DNA from: Tissierellia bacterium
GTDB taxonomy: Bacteria > Bacillota > Clostridia > Tissierellales > Sedimentibacteraceae
Assembly: GCA_012843025.1 (NCBI GenBank)
Contig: DURT01000090.1
Span: 1 to 41,180 of the forward strand
Length of the DNA stretch: 41,180 bases
Direction: 5' to 3'
Shown here: one piece after another, positions 7,675-14,801 of the stretch
Numbering within the stretch: the first letter of the stretch is position 1
Layout of the letters: each line of letters opens with the position of its first letter
Notes under the pieces: model-generated
What the model was told of the DNA's origin: nothing
The model's database searches: none
What the model saw: only the letters and a program-made list of their open reading frames with translations
Translations under genes and position numbers: made by a program

Positions 7675-8208
7675 TTATTCTTCTATAAATAATAATAAAG
7701 GTTTTATAGTATCTTTATCAGTAAAATCTACCTTTCCTCCGTATGTGGCTAAAACTTCTTTATCTTCATCCGTCAGTTCATCAGGACTCTTCCTGGAGAC
7801 TACAAACTTCAGCAATGCCATCATAGTTCTATGAATTATACTTAACTTCTTATAATCGATTCCACCTCGCAGATGGAAAAATTTTATACTATCACGCATC
7901 TCATTTATAAAATTCTTTTCTATTATAGGAAGAAAAACTTCTTTTTTATCAGTTGAAGCAAGTCCTACTGTAAAAACTACTATTTTTTTATCTTTTAAAA
8001 TCTCAAAGTTCTTAGTTATGGTAGATATTCCGGCAATCCCACCTGCATATAAACCACCACCATAAATAATAGTATCATACTCTGCTAATTTCTTAACATC
8101 TACTTCTGAGCATTCAAAACAATCTGCCTTTGCTTCCTCTGCTATCCACTGAGCATATTTTTTAGTACTGCCATATTTGGACTTATACATTACAACTATT
8201 TTACTCAT
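7675..8208 (-). CDS. Flavodoxin-domain protein (HemG-like family)
   Basis: 177 residues. The N-terminus MSKIVVMYKSKYGSTKKYAQWIA is the FMN-phosphate loop of flavodoxins, and IIYGGGLYAGGI and FTVGLAS are the next two cofactor loops. It most resembles flavodoxin-domain proteins sometimes labelled protoporphyrinogen oxidase-like. A plain electron-transfer or quinone/iron reductase role is equally possible. I chose the ATG at 8206-8208, preceded by CGAGGAGT. The frame stays open to 8283, but the extra residues do not look like a flavodoxin and have no ribosome site. It is probably monocistronic. Confidence 0.78.
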   Translation of the reverse strand: MSKIVVMYKSKYGSTKKYAQWIAEEAKADCFECSEVDVKKLAEYDTIIYGGGLYAGGIAGISTITKNFEILKDKKIVVFTVGLASTDKKEVFLPIIEKNFINEMRDSIKFFHLRGGIDYKKLSIIHRTMMALLKFVVSRKSPDELTDEDKEVLATYGGKVDFTDKDTIKPLLLFIEE

Positions 8209-8365
8209 ATATACTCCTCGATTTAATATTTTGATGAAGATTGCCGTTGGGAATCCGGGAACCTCGTTACTAGACAATAACATATTACAATATTTCTCTG
8301 TATTTGGCTATATATTCCTTTAATTATTTTAAATTATATAGCTAAGACTAAGACTCGAAAAATAA

Positions 8366-8405
8366 GATAGTGTCAATTAATTATTTCCAATTAATTGACA
8401 CTATC
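8366..8405 (-). terminator. 17-bp hairpin terminator of the DUF5320-like gene
   Basis: Perfect 17-bp arms (GATAGTGTCAATTAATT and its complement) with a 6-base loop are followed on the minus strand by TTATTTTTCG. The arm is nearly identical to that of the terminator at 10011-10050. Confidence 0.8.
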
Positions 8406-8459
8406 TGCTTTAATGTAACCATCAATGGTCCTACTTAATTATAAGAAAAAATATTATGT

Positions 8460-8738
8460 TTATTCTTCTTCGCTTGAAAGTTCATCTAGTAGCTTGTTAA
8501 TATGCTTTAGCCTTGCTTCAAGAATTGCCTTTTCTTCTATAAAAGCTCTTTCAACTTTTTTATCTAATGGATAAGATTCATAGGGATATGGTCTATAGTA
8601 GCCACAATATCCTCTTCCATAGCCTCTCCCCTGTCCATATATAGGTCTATAGGGAAAATACCCTCTACCGCATGGACCCATTCCTCTTCCAGTTAATGGT
8701 CCCATTACTAATGGTCCCGTTCCATCTCTTCTATGCAT
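8460..8738 (-). CDS. DUF5320-like small Gly/Arg/Tyr-rich protein with coiled-coil tail
   Basis: 92 residues. Residues 1-55 are rich in Gly, Arg, Tyr and Pro, with the family signature GTGPLVMGPLTGRGMGPCG near the start. Residues 58-92 form a charged helix likely to be a coiled coil (KKVERAFIEEKAILEARLKH). Proteins of this kind (MPxxDGTGPxGxGPxTGRG...) usually lie beside NifX-like proteins and MinD-type Fe-S ATPases. Their function is unknown. The ATG at 8736-8738 has a perfect AAGGAGGTG site. The frame upstream to 8804 runs through the operators and is not coding. The promoter (8761-8813) matches that of the NifX-like operon, which supports a shared role. Confidence 0.8.
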   Translation of the reverse strand: MHRRDGTGPLVMGPLTGRGMGPCGRGYFPYRPIYGQGRGYGRGYCGYYRPYPYESYPLDKKVERAFIEEKAILEARLKHINKLLDELSSEEE

Positions 8739-8760
8739 ATTTTTCACCTCCTTAGTATTT

Positions 8761-8813
8761 TGACATATGTCGTTTATGGTTTTATTATACACTGTTTTTG
8801 TCATATGTCAATA
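8761..8813 (-). promoter_or_regulatory. Promoter with two TGACATATGTCA-type operators for the DUF5320-like gene
   Basis: On the minus strand TTGACA and a perfect TATAAT are 16 bases apart. Palindromes at 8799-8810 (11 of 12 match, over the -35) and 8761-8772 (over the early transcribed region) have centres 38 bp apart. The design is the same as at 5064-5113. Confidence 0.75.
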
Positions 8814-8855
8814 ACTTTTTTGTATATTTCTAATATACTTTATGGTAAAACTAAA

Positions 8856-8901
8856 TAGACCCCTTATTAGTTTGTAGTTAAACCTCAAATTCAGGGGTCT
8901 A
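8856..8901 (-). terminator. Possible terminator of the HxlR gene
   Basis: Arms TAGACCCCT and AGGGGTCTA (9 bp) enclose a large loop of about 28 bases. The minus-strand tail is TTTAGTTTT. Confidence 0.5.
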
Positions 8902-8951
8902 ATGTAATTATTTTTGAATCTTCACATAATTGCAATTATGTCTATCTCTTA

Positions 8952-9293
8952 TTATTCATTACACTTTTTCATTTTATCGCCCCAACTAGCTAATGCTTTA
9001 AGGGCTGGGATAAGGTTCTCTCCGTTATCAGTCAAGGAATATTCTACCCGAGGAGGTATCTCTATATACTGTTTTCTATTGACAATACCATAGGATTCTA
9101 ATTCCTTTAAGGACTGAGTTAACATCATATCGGTAATACCTTGAATTTCTCTTTTTAACTGGTTATAACGTATAGCTTTATTTTTATGTATAGCCCAAAT
9201 AATAGGCAATCTCCATTTTCCACCAATAAGATTCAGTGCATAGGTCAATGGACAGCTGTCATACTTGCTTTTATATGGTGCATTATCATTCAT
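8952..9293 (-). CDS. HxlR-family winged-helix transcriptional regulator
   Basis: 113 residues, full length. CPLTYALNLIGGKWRLPIIW is the conserved HxlR N-terminus including the cysteine (C15), and IQGITDMMLTQSLKELESYG is the recognition helix region. Family members sense reactive carbonyls, quinones, disulfide stress or other signals and often control the divergent gene. Here that is the GNAT acetyltransferase at 9423, whose promoter carries a palindrome (TGATTAATCA, 9386-9395) that could be its operator (inference). Confidence 0.9.
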   Translation of the reverse strand: MNDNAPYKSKYDSCPLTYALNLIGGKWRLPIIWAIHKNKAIRYNQLKREIQGITDMMLTQSLKELESYGIVNRKQYIEIPPRVEYSLTDNGENLIPALKALASWGDKMKKCNE

Positions 9294-9344
9294 AAAACCA
9301 CCTCTACTCAGTTTTTTCTTACTTACACATAAAATATTGCATAC

Positions 9345-9398
9345 TTGTTACCTTAGTTGTAATTGATATAATTATAGTCGAAGATTGATTAATCAGTC
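9345..9398 (+). promoter_or_regulatory. Promoter of the GNAT gene with a palindrome in the start region
   Basis: TTGTTA (9345-9350), a 16-base spacer and TATAAT (9367-9372). TGATTAATCA, a perfect 10-bp palindrome, follows at 9386-9395 where a repressor would block transcription. Confidence 0.5.
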
Positions 9399-9422
9399 AA
9401 ATATATTGAAAGGATGATGGTT

Positions 9423-9965
9423 GTGAGTATACATTACCAGCTTGTTTCAGAAGATAATATTTATAGTATTAAAGAATTGTGTAATGATTTAATGGCTTAT
9501 CAAAAATCTGTGGCACATATTCATCCTGAATTTTTTGACAACATGAGTTTTGAAACAAGGATGATTCCAGCCTTAAAAAGCGCTAAAGAAAACTACATAG
9601 TAGCAACTAAAGACAACAATGAAATTGTCGGATATGCCTACAGCACAATTGCACCAAAATATACCTACTCTGGTGGCTTTGCTACCCTACAATGTGATGG
9701 CTTCTTTGACTTTGATTCCGTTAAAAGTGAAGATGTTGGATGCCTTTCTCAATTTTTTATAAAGGAAGACTATCGTAATAAAGGTATTGGTACCCAGATG
9801 TTTAATATGTCTATGAATTGGTTAAATACATTTAAAGACATAGATGATATATTTATCTTTGTTTCAAACGGGAATGAAAATGCTTTAAAATTTTATCAGA
9901 GTAAAGGATTCAAAATAAGTCATCAAATCTTAGATGGTTTTATAACTGTATTAAGAAATACATAA
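9423..9965 (+). CDS. GNAT-family N-acetyltransferase
   Basis: 180 residues. The acetyl-CoA-binding motif A is LSQFFIKEDYRNKGIGTQMF (R/QxxGxG/A type), and motif B is NALKFYQSKGFK. GNAT enzymes move an acetyl group from acetyl-CoA to an amine. The acceptor is unknown. I prefer the GTG at 9423, since AAAGGA (9409-9414) is 8 bases upstream. The ATG codons at 9414 and 9417 overlap or abut that site. It is divergent from the HxlR regulator and probably controlled by it. Confidence 0.82.
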   Translation: MSIHYQLVSEDNIYSIKELCNDLMAYQKSVAHIHPEFFDNMSFETRMIPALKSAKENYIVATKDNNEIVGYAYSTIAPKYTYSGGFATLQCDGFFDFDSVKSEDVGCLSQFFIKEDYRNKGIGTQMFNMSMNWLNTFKDIDDIFIFVSNGNENALKFYQSKGFKISHQILDGFITVLRNT

Positions 9966-9972
9966 TCAAAAC

Positions 9973-9999
9973 AAATCCCCTTGAATTTAAGGGGATTTT
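9973..9999 (+). terminator. Terminator of the GNAT gene
   Basis: A 10-bp stem, AAATCCCCTT and AAGGGGATTT, with a 6-base loop, ending in TTTT. Confidence 0.8.
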
Positions 10000-10010
10000 C
10001 AAATCAAAAA

Positions 10011-10050
10011 ATAGTATCAATTAATTGTTTTAGCAATTAATTGATACTAT
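10011..10050 (-). terminator. 17-bp hairpin terminator of the sulfite reductase gene
   Basis: Perfect 17-bp arms (ATAGTATCAATTAATTG and complement) with a 6-base loop, followed by TTTTTTG on the minus strand. The arm differs by one base over 16 positions from the hairpin at 8366-8405. Confidence 0.85.
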
Positions 10051-10058
10051 ATCTATTC

Positions 10059-11009
10059 TTAACAAGTAGCTCCACCTGTCATATGGAGTTCTGCTTCTAA
10101 GATTTCTTCTTTTCTTTCAAGTATTTCATTGGATAACAATTGGGCTTCAATATTTTCAAATCCAATTCTATTAATTGTTTGTGCAACTCTTTCGCCAGTT
10201 TGACCTTGCTCTCTATAAAGAAGAATCATTTTTTCAATAACTTCATATACTTCTTCTTTAGTTTTAAATATTTTGCTTATTGCTACTCCTGGGTTTACTC
10301 GTTTACCCCACATTCCGCCAATAAACACTTTGTATCCTTGTTCACCATCTGGAATAGAATCGAAATTACATACTCCAATACATTTTCCACAATTATTACA
10401 TTGGTCGCCTATTACCAGTCTGCCATCAACAACCTTAGCAGCTCCCATAGGACATATATTTTCTACAGGACATTTCTTACATCCCATGCAAAGTTCTTCA
10501 TCATAATTAGGTACCATTTGTCCAATTATACCAAGATCATTTAAGGAAGGTTTAATACAGTTATTTGGACATCCTCCTACACCTATTTTAAATTTATGTG
10601 GTAACCTTACTGATGCATAGCCATTGTAGAATATATTATGAATTTCTTCTGATACATTAAATGTATCAATTAAACCATGGTGACAAACTGAACCTTTGCA
10701 AGATACTATTGGACGAACTTTTGACCCCGTACCTCCTGTTACTAAACCTTCTTTAGCTATATATTCCTGGAATTCAGTAATCTTATCATAAGGTATACCA
10801 GGTATTTCAATTGTTAATCTGCTGGTAAACAGTACATCTCCATTTCCAAATTTCTCTGCAGCTTCTCCTATAATTTTTTGTTGGGCTGCTGTAATCTTTC
10901 CATTAACAGTAATAATTCTGCCAGAAAAATTGTCTGTTCCTCTATTTCTTAAAAAGCCCATTGCTTTTACAGCCTTTTCCTCTACAGATGTAACTTTTAA
11001 ATTTGCCAT
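10059..11009 (-). CDS. Small siroheme sulfite/nitrite reductase-like protein with two [4Fe-4S] ferredoxin motifs
   Basis: 316 residues. Residues 1-95 are the ferredoxin-like half of the NirA/SiR fold. The siroheme-coupled cluster ligands are C104 and C109 (CKGSVC) plus C147 and C151 (GGCPNNC). Two ferredoxin motifs follow: C174/C177/C180/C186 and a standard CxxCxxCxxxC at 204-214. This compact single-repeat architecture is common in strict anaerobes and is thought to reduce sulfite, nitrite or another sulfur compound with electrons from ferredoxin. The substrate is unproven. It starts 27 bases after the stop of the CoA-disulfide reductase gene on the same strand, so both form an operon, and a strong terminator follows. 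It is a cytosolic enzyme. Confidence 0.85.
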   Translation of the reverse strand: MANLKVTSVEEKAVKAMGFLRNRGTDNFSGRIITVNGKITAAQQKIIGEAAEKFGNGDVLFTSRLTIEIPGIPYDKITEFQEYIAKEGLVTGGTGSKVRPIVSCKGSVCHHGLIDTFNVSEEIHNIFYNGYASVRLPHKFKIGVGGCPNNCIKPSLNDLGIIGQMVPNYDEELCMGCKKCPVENICPMGAAKVVDGRLVIGDQCNNCGKCIGVCNFDSIPDGEQGYKVFIGGMWGKRVNPGVAISKIFKTKEEVYEVIEKMILLYREQGQTGERVAQTINRIGFENIEAQLLSNEILERKEEILEAELHMTGGATC

Positions 11010-11036
11010 AGTTATTCTCCTCTTTTAATAATCTTT

Positions 11037-12665
11037 TTACTCTGCCTTTAATTCATTGAACATAGTACCACCTTCAAGTACTATTGTATTTGTGTATCCA
11101 AAATCCCTTAATCTCTGTTGTAGCATATAAGCTCTCCTGCCTTTATCACATACTAATAATAGTTTTTCATCTTTATCAAATTCAGGCAATTCTTCATGTG
11201 TCTTTGATATATCTACATAAGGAGCCCCAGTAATTTTAGGAACTATTGCTGAATCTATAATTTTATATCCATTTGCTTTGCCTTCTTTATATTCTCTAGG
11301 AGTAATAGAAATTAAATTGCCCTTTATTTTATTTAATAATATATTTACAGTAGCTGCAAAAGGATGTATAGCAGTTGAGAAAGGCGGAGCATAAGCATAA
11401 TCAAGAGTTTGAATATCGTCTAATTTAGCATTTAAACCAATTGCCATTACAGCCATGTCCACTATCTTGTCAACATTACCTTCCCCTACAACTTGTACAC
11501 CCAATAGCTTCTTTGTAATTTTATCAGCAATCATCTTTATTATAAAAACTGAAGAGCCAGGATAATATTTTGCTTTATCTTCCATTACTGTAGTAACTGT
11601 TTCTACTTCATAACCTTCTGCCTTAGCCTGGTCTTCCGTCAAACCGGTTTTACCAGCATTAATGCCAAGTAACTTAACAACTGCTGTGCCCAAGGCACCT
11701 TCGTAAGTTAAATTGTCTCCATTTATGTTTTGAGCTAAAATTCTTCCTTCAATATTTGCAGTAGAACCCATGGGAACATATGCATCTTTTCCAGTAATTA
11801 TGTTTGTAACAAGGGCACAATCACCTACTGCATAAATATCTTTAATGTTTGTTTCAAGTTTTTTGTTAACTTTTATAGCATTGTTTTGTGATAATTCAAT
11901 TCCACTACCATTTAAAAAAGCTGTACTAGGTCTGATACCCATGGATAGGACCACCGCATCTGCCTTCATGGTACGTTTGTTTGTTTTAACTTTTTCAACT
12001 TTTCCATCACCTAGTATTGCTTCTAATTTAGTTTCAGTAAATGTTATTATACGTTGGTCAGCCAAGTAGTTTTCAACATAATTTGCGATTTCTGGTTCAA
12101 AGCCGGGAAGAATTTGCTCAGCCATATCAATAACAGACGTAAAAACTCCTTGAGCCGTTAAATTTTCTGCAACTTCTAGTCCTATAAATCCTCCTCCAAC
12201 AACTACTGCCCTTTTTATTTTGCCTTCATCAATTGATTTGCGTAATTTGATAGCATCTTCGGGAGTTCTCATGAAATATACTCCATCAAGGTCAATACCC
12301 TCAATGGAAGGTTTAATTGGATCAGCACCAGTTGCTATTACTAATTTGTCATATTGATATGTAGAAGTTTCATTTGTAGCTAAGTTTAATACTTCAACAG
12401 TTTTTTCTTCTTGATTGACTTTAGTTACTTCTACTTCTGTTATTACTTCTACACCTGTCAATTCAAAAAATTCTTTTGGTGTATTTTGGATTAAATCTTC
12501 TTGTTTTTCAATTACACTTCCTACATAATAGGGTAGCCCACACCCGGCATATGAAATATGTTTACTTTTTGTTAAAATCTTAACATTGTAGTTGTAATTA
12601 TCTCGTTTTAGTTTAGCGGCTACTTTAGTACCAGCAGCTACACCTCCAATGATAATGATATTCAT
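11037..12665 (-). CDS. CoA-disulfide reductase / NAD(P)H polysulfide reductase with C-terminal rhodanese domain
   Basis: 542 residues. FAD motif IIIIGGVAAGTKVAAKLKR at 4-21; redox cysteine C42 in ISYAGCGLPYYVG (single-cysteine CoADR type rather than a CxxxxC disulfide); NAD(P)H motif VVVGGGFIGLEVAENL mid-protein; a second FAD motif IYAVGDCA; then a dimerisation domain. The last 90 residues are a rhodanese domain with active-site loop CDKGRR. CoADR-Rhd/Npsr enzymes reduce CoA disulfide, CoA persulfide or polysulfide. I chose the ATG at 12663-12665, where the GxGxxG strand starts properly and AAGGTG precedes; the frame stays open to 12695. It is paired with the sulfite reductase-like gene and divergent from lysR. 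Confidence 0.88.
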   Translation of the reverse strand: MNIIIIGGVAAGTKVAAKLKRDNYNYNVKILTKSKHISYAGCGLPYYVGSVIEKQEDLIQNTPKEFFELTGVEVITEVEVTKVNQEEKTVEVLNLATNETSTYQYDKLVIATGADPIKPSIEGIDLDGVYFMRTPEDAIKLRKSIDEGKIKRAVVVGGGFIGLEVAENLTAQGVFTSVIDMAEQILPGFEPEIANYVENYLADQRIITFTETKLEAILGDGKVEKVKTNKRTMKADAVVLSMGIRPSTAFLNGSGIELSQNNAIKVNKKLETNIKDIYAVGDCALVTNIITGKDAYVPMGSTANIEGRILAQNINGDNLTYEGALGTAVVKLLGINAGKTGLTEDQAKAEGYEVETVTTVMEDKAKYYPGSSVFIIKMIADKITKKLLGVQVVGEGNVDKIVDMAVMAIGLNAKLDDIQTLDYAYAPPFSTAIHPFAATVNILLNKIKGNLISITPREYKEGKANGYKIIDSAIVPKITGAPYVDISKTHEELPEFDKDEKLLLVCDKGRRAYMLQQRLRDFGYTNTIVLEGGTMFNELKAE

Positions 12666-12756
12666 AGGTTCACCTTCTTTTGTATTCGTTAACAACTTAT
12701 TATTGAATAATATAACACTTGCTTAGGTAATAGTAAAATGATAAAATCCAATAATA

Positions 12757-12777
12757 ATCATAGGTAAAACCTATGAT
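12757..12777. promoter_or_regulatory. 21-bp palindromic operator upstream of lysR
   Basis: Arms ATCATAGGT and ACCTATGAT are separated by AAA, 17 bases before the lysR ATG and about 90 bases upstream of the divergent CoA-disulfide reductase gene. The core ATAGGT-N3-ACCTAT recurs at 13719-13733. It is probably the site of the LysR protein encoded next to it. Confidence 0.65.
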
Positions 12778-12794
12778 GTTAAAGGAGTGTAATT

Positions 12795-13715
12795 ATGACA
12801 ATAAGGCATTTGAAAATTTTTATTGAGGTGGCACAATGGGGCAATATGACCGCAGCAGCTTCAAAACTTTTTATTTCACAACCTACAGTAAGCCAAGCCA
12901 TTAAAGAATTAGAAGAACATTACGGAATATTATTATTTGAAAGACTAAGCAAAAGGCTGTATATTACTGAGGCAGGCAAAAAACTACTATTCTATGCAAA
13001 AGAAGTAGTAAAAGAATTCAACAGTTTAGAAGAAAATATGAAAGCCATAAGCAAGATAGAGAAAATAAGAATTGGAGCTACCATATCAGTTGGGGATAGT
13101 ATTCTAAGTGATTTAATATATCAATGTATGAAAGAAAATCCTAAGATGGAGATATACTCCTCCGTAGGAAACACTGAAACTATAGAAAAAAAATTATTAA
13201 ACAATGAGTTGGATATTGCAATAGTAGAAGGTAAAATTAAAAGTCAGGATTTAATTGTAAAACCTGTTTTAAATGATTATCTAGTCCTAATATGCAGTAC
13301 TAAACATCCGTTTGCTAAGAAAAAAATAACAAAAATTGACGAACTTCGTGATGAAAGTTTTGCAATGAGAGAAAAAGGAAGTGGTACAAGAGAACTATTT
13401 GAGGAATATATGCTTAATAATGGAATTCCAATAAAGATCGTATTTGAAGGAAACACCCCCCAATCCATCAAGCAGGAAGTTATACATAACAATTGTCTAT
13501 CAGTAATGTCTATTGGCTTAGTAGAAAACGAAATAAAGGATTCTGTTATACATGTTATTAAAAATGAGGAAAATACCTGGAATAGATATTTCAGTATAGT
13601 ATACCACAAGGATAAATTATTGACCGATGCAATAAAAACCCTAATGAATATTATAAAAGATTATCAGTACCTACCCTTTAAAACCATAGTTAATGCAGGT
13701 ATTCTAAGAAAGTAG
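12795..13715 (+). CDS. LysR-family transcriptional regulator
   Basis: 306 residues. N-terminal winged HTH at 1-60 (NMTAAASKLFISQPTVSQAI), then the linker helix and a periplasmic-binding-like effector domain (IRIGATISVGDSILSDL onward; EKGSGTRELFEEY is a typical effector-site loop). It resembles CysL/CbbR-type regulators of sulfur or carbon metabolism; the ligand is unknown. The ATG follows TTAAAGGAG. Its own upstream region carries the ATAGGT palindrome, and the same palindrome recurs right after its stop codon, before the ABC importer genes. That suggests autoregulation and control of both the divergent sulfur operon and the importer. Confidence 0.9.
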   Translation: MTIRHLKIFIEVAQWGNMTAAASKLFISQPTVSQAIKELEEHYGILLFERLSKRLYITEAGKKLLFYAKEVVKEFNSLEENMKAISKIEKIRIGATISVGDSILSDLIYQCMKENPKMEIYSSVGNTETIEKKLLNNELDIAIVEGKIKSQDLIVKPVLNDYLVLICSTKHPFAKKKITKIDELRDESFAMREKGSGTRELFEEYMLNNGIPIKIVFEGNTPQSIKQEVIHNNCLSVMSIGLVENEIKDSVIHVIKNEENTWNRYFSIVYHKDKLLTDAIKTLMNIIKDYQYLPFKTIVNAGILRK

Positions 13716-13718
13716 TTA

Positions 13719-13733
13719 ATAGGTTTTACCTAT
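13719..13733. promoter_or_regulatory. Second copy of the ATAGGT-N3-ACCTAT operator
   Basis: ATAGGT, TTT, ACCTAT: the same half-sites and spacing as inside the 12757-12777 palindrome. It lies 4 bases after the lysR stop codon and 100 bases upstream of the ABC importer's first start codon. Confidence 0.6.
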
Positions 13734-13832
13734 GACTATGATAATATATTATTATTTTTAAATATATTGCTTAAATGTTATTATAAACATAAGGTAGCTG
13801 TAATTCAGCATAGTATAAAAGATGGTGGTAGC

Positions 13833-14801
13833 ATGATAATCAAAAGAAAAAATCAGTTTTTTTTATTAGTAATATTATTAATATTCATTACAGTAGCTTG
13901 CAGTAAAGGAGCTAATAGTGAAGAACAAATAGAAACAAGCATTGAAGAAAATTATTATACCTTTACAGATGCAATGGGTGTAGAAGTTGTTTTAGAGAAA
14001 GAACCTGAAATAGTAGTATCCTTAGTAGGATCCTATTCAGAAACTTGGGTTTTAGCAGGTGGAAGTTTAGTAGGTGTTACGGATGATGTGGAAAAAGAAG
14101 GCCGTATGGAAATAACTAATAACATGCAAGTTGTAGGTACTATAAAAGAACCTAATTTAGAAGAAATATTATCCTTGGACCCTGATTTTGTATTACTAAC
14201 TCCTGATGTGGACAACCAAATTAAGATTGCAGAAACATTAAAGCAATTAAATATTAATCACGCTTTTTTTAAAGTGGAAGAGTTTGAAGATTATTTAAAC
14301 ATGTTGAATATATGCACTGATATAACTGGCAAAAAAGAGCTGTATGAAAAAAATGGACTTTTAGTTCAGAAAGAAATTGAAGATATATTATCTAAGGTAG
14401 ATAACAAAGACAAAGAAATAAAAGTTTTATTTATTCGTGCTTTTTCAAGCGGAGCAAAAGCTAAAAAAGATGATAATATGACCTGTACAATGTTAAGAAA
14501 TTTAGGCACTGTTAACATTGCAGCTGAGCATCCATCCCTATTAGAAGAACTAAGTATTGAGGAAATAATAGAAGAGGATCCTGATTTCATTTTTGTAACT
14601 ACTATGGGAAATGAGCAAAAAGCATTAGATGGACTAAAAAATGGCATAGAGAAAAATCCTGCCTGGAACAGTTTATCTGCTGTAAAAAATGATAGGTACA
14701 TTATACTACCTAAGGAATTGTTCCACTATAAACCAAATGCAAAATGGGGTGAAAGCTATAGATACCTTGCAGAAATTATCTATCCGGAAATCTTTAATTG
14801 A
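13833..14801 (+). CDS. ABC importer substrate-binding lipoprotein (BtuF/FecB type)
   Basis: 322 residues. The ATG at 13833 gives a lipoprotein signal: MIIKRKNQF, a hydrophobic stretch, then the lipobox ITVAC with the acylated cysteine. The mature part begins a type III binding fold (YTFTDAMGVEVVLEKEPEIV), with LEEILSLDPDFVLL and LSIEEIIEEDPDFIFV as the paired loops usual in siderophore, heme, cobalamin or oxyanion binders. It should be anchored outside the membrane. The ligand is unknown. GGTGG precedes the start; the frame runs on to 13767 but without a ribosome site. First gene of the importer operon, behind the shared LysR-type operator. Confidence 0.85.
   Translation: MIIKRKNQFFLLVILLIFITVACSKGANSEEQIETSIEENYYTFTDAMGVEVVLEKEPEIVVSLVGSYSETWVLAGGSLVGVTDDVEKEGRMEITNNMQVVGTIKEPNLEEILSLDPDFVLLTPDVDNQIKIAETLKQLNINHAFFKVEEFEDYLNMLNICTDITGKKELYEKNGLLVQKEIEDILSKVDNKDKEIKVLFIRAFSSGAKAKKDDNMTCTMLRNLGTVNIAAEHPSLLEELSIEEIIEEDPDFIFVTTMGNEQKALDGLKNGIEKNPAWNSLSAVKNDRYIILPKELFHYKPNAKWGESYRYLAEIIYPEIFN

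Noticed and set aside
8209..8283. N-terminal extension of the flavodoxin
   Set aside because: The frame is open but has no ribosome site, and the residues do not fit a flavodoxin, whose first strand starts at MSKIVVMY.
8739..8804. N-terminal extension of the DUF5320-like protein
   Set aside because: It would translate the promoter and operators; a perfect AAGGAGGTG supports the start at 8738.
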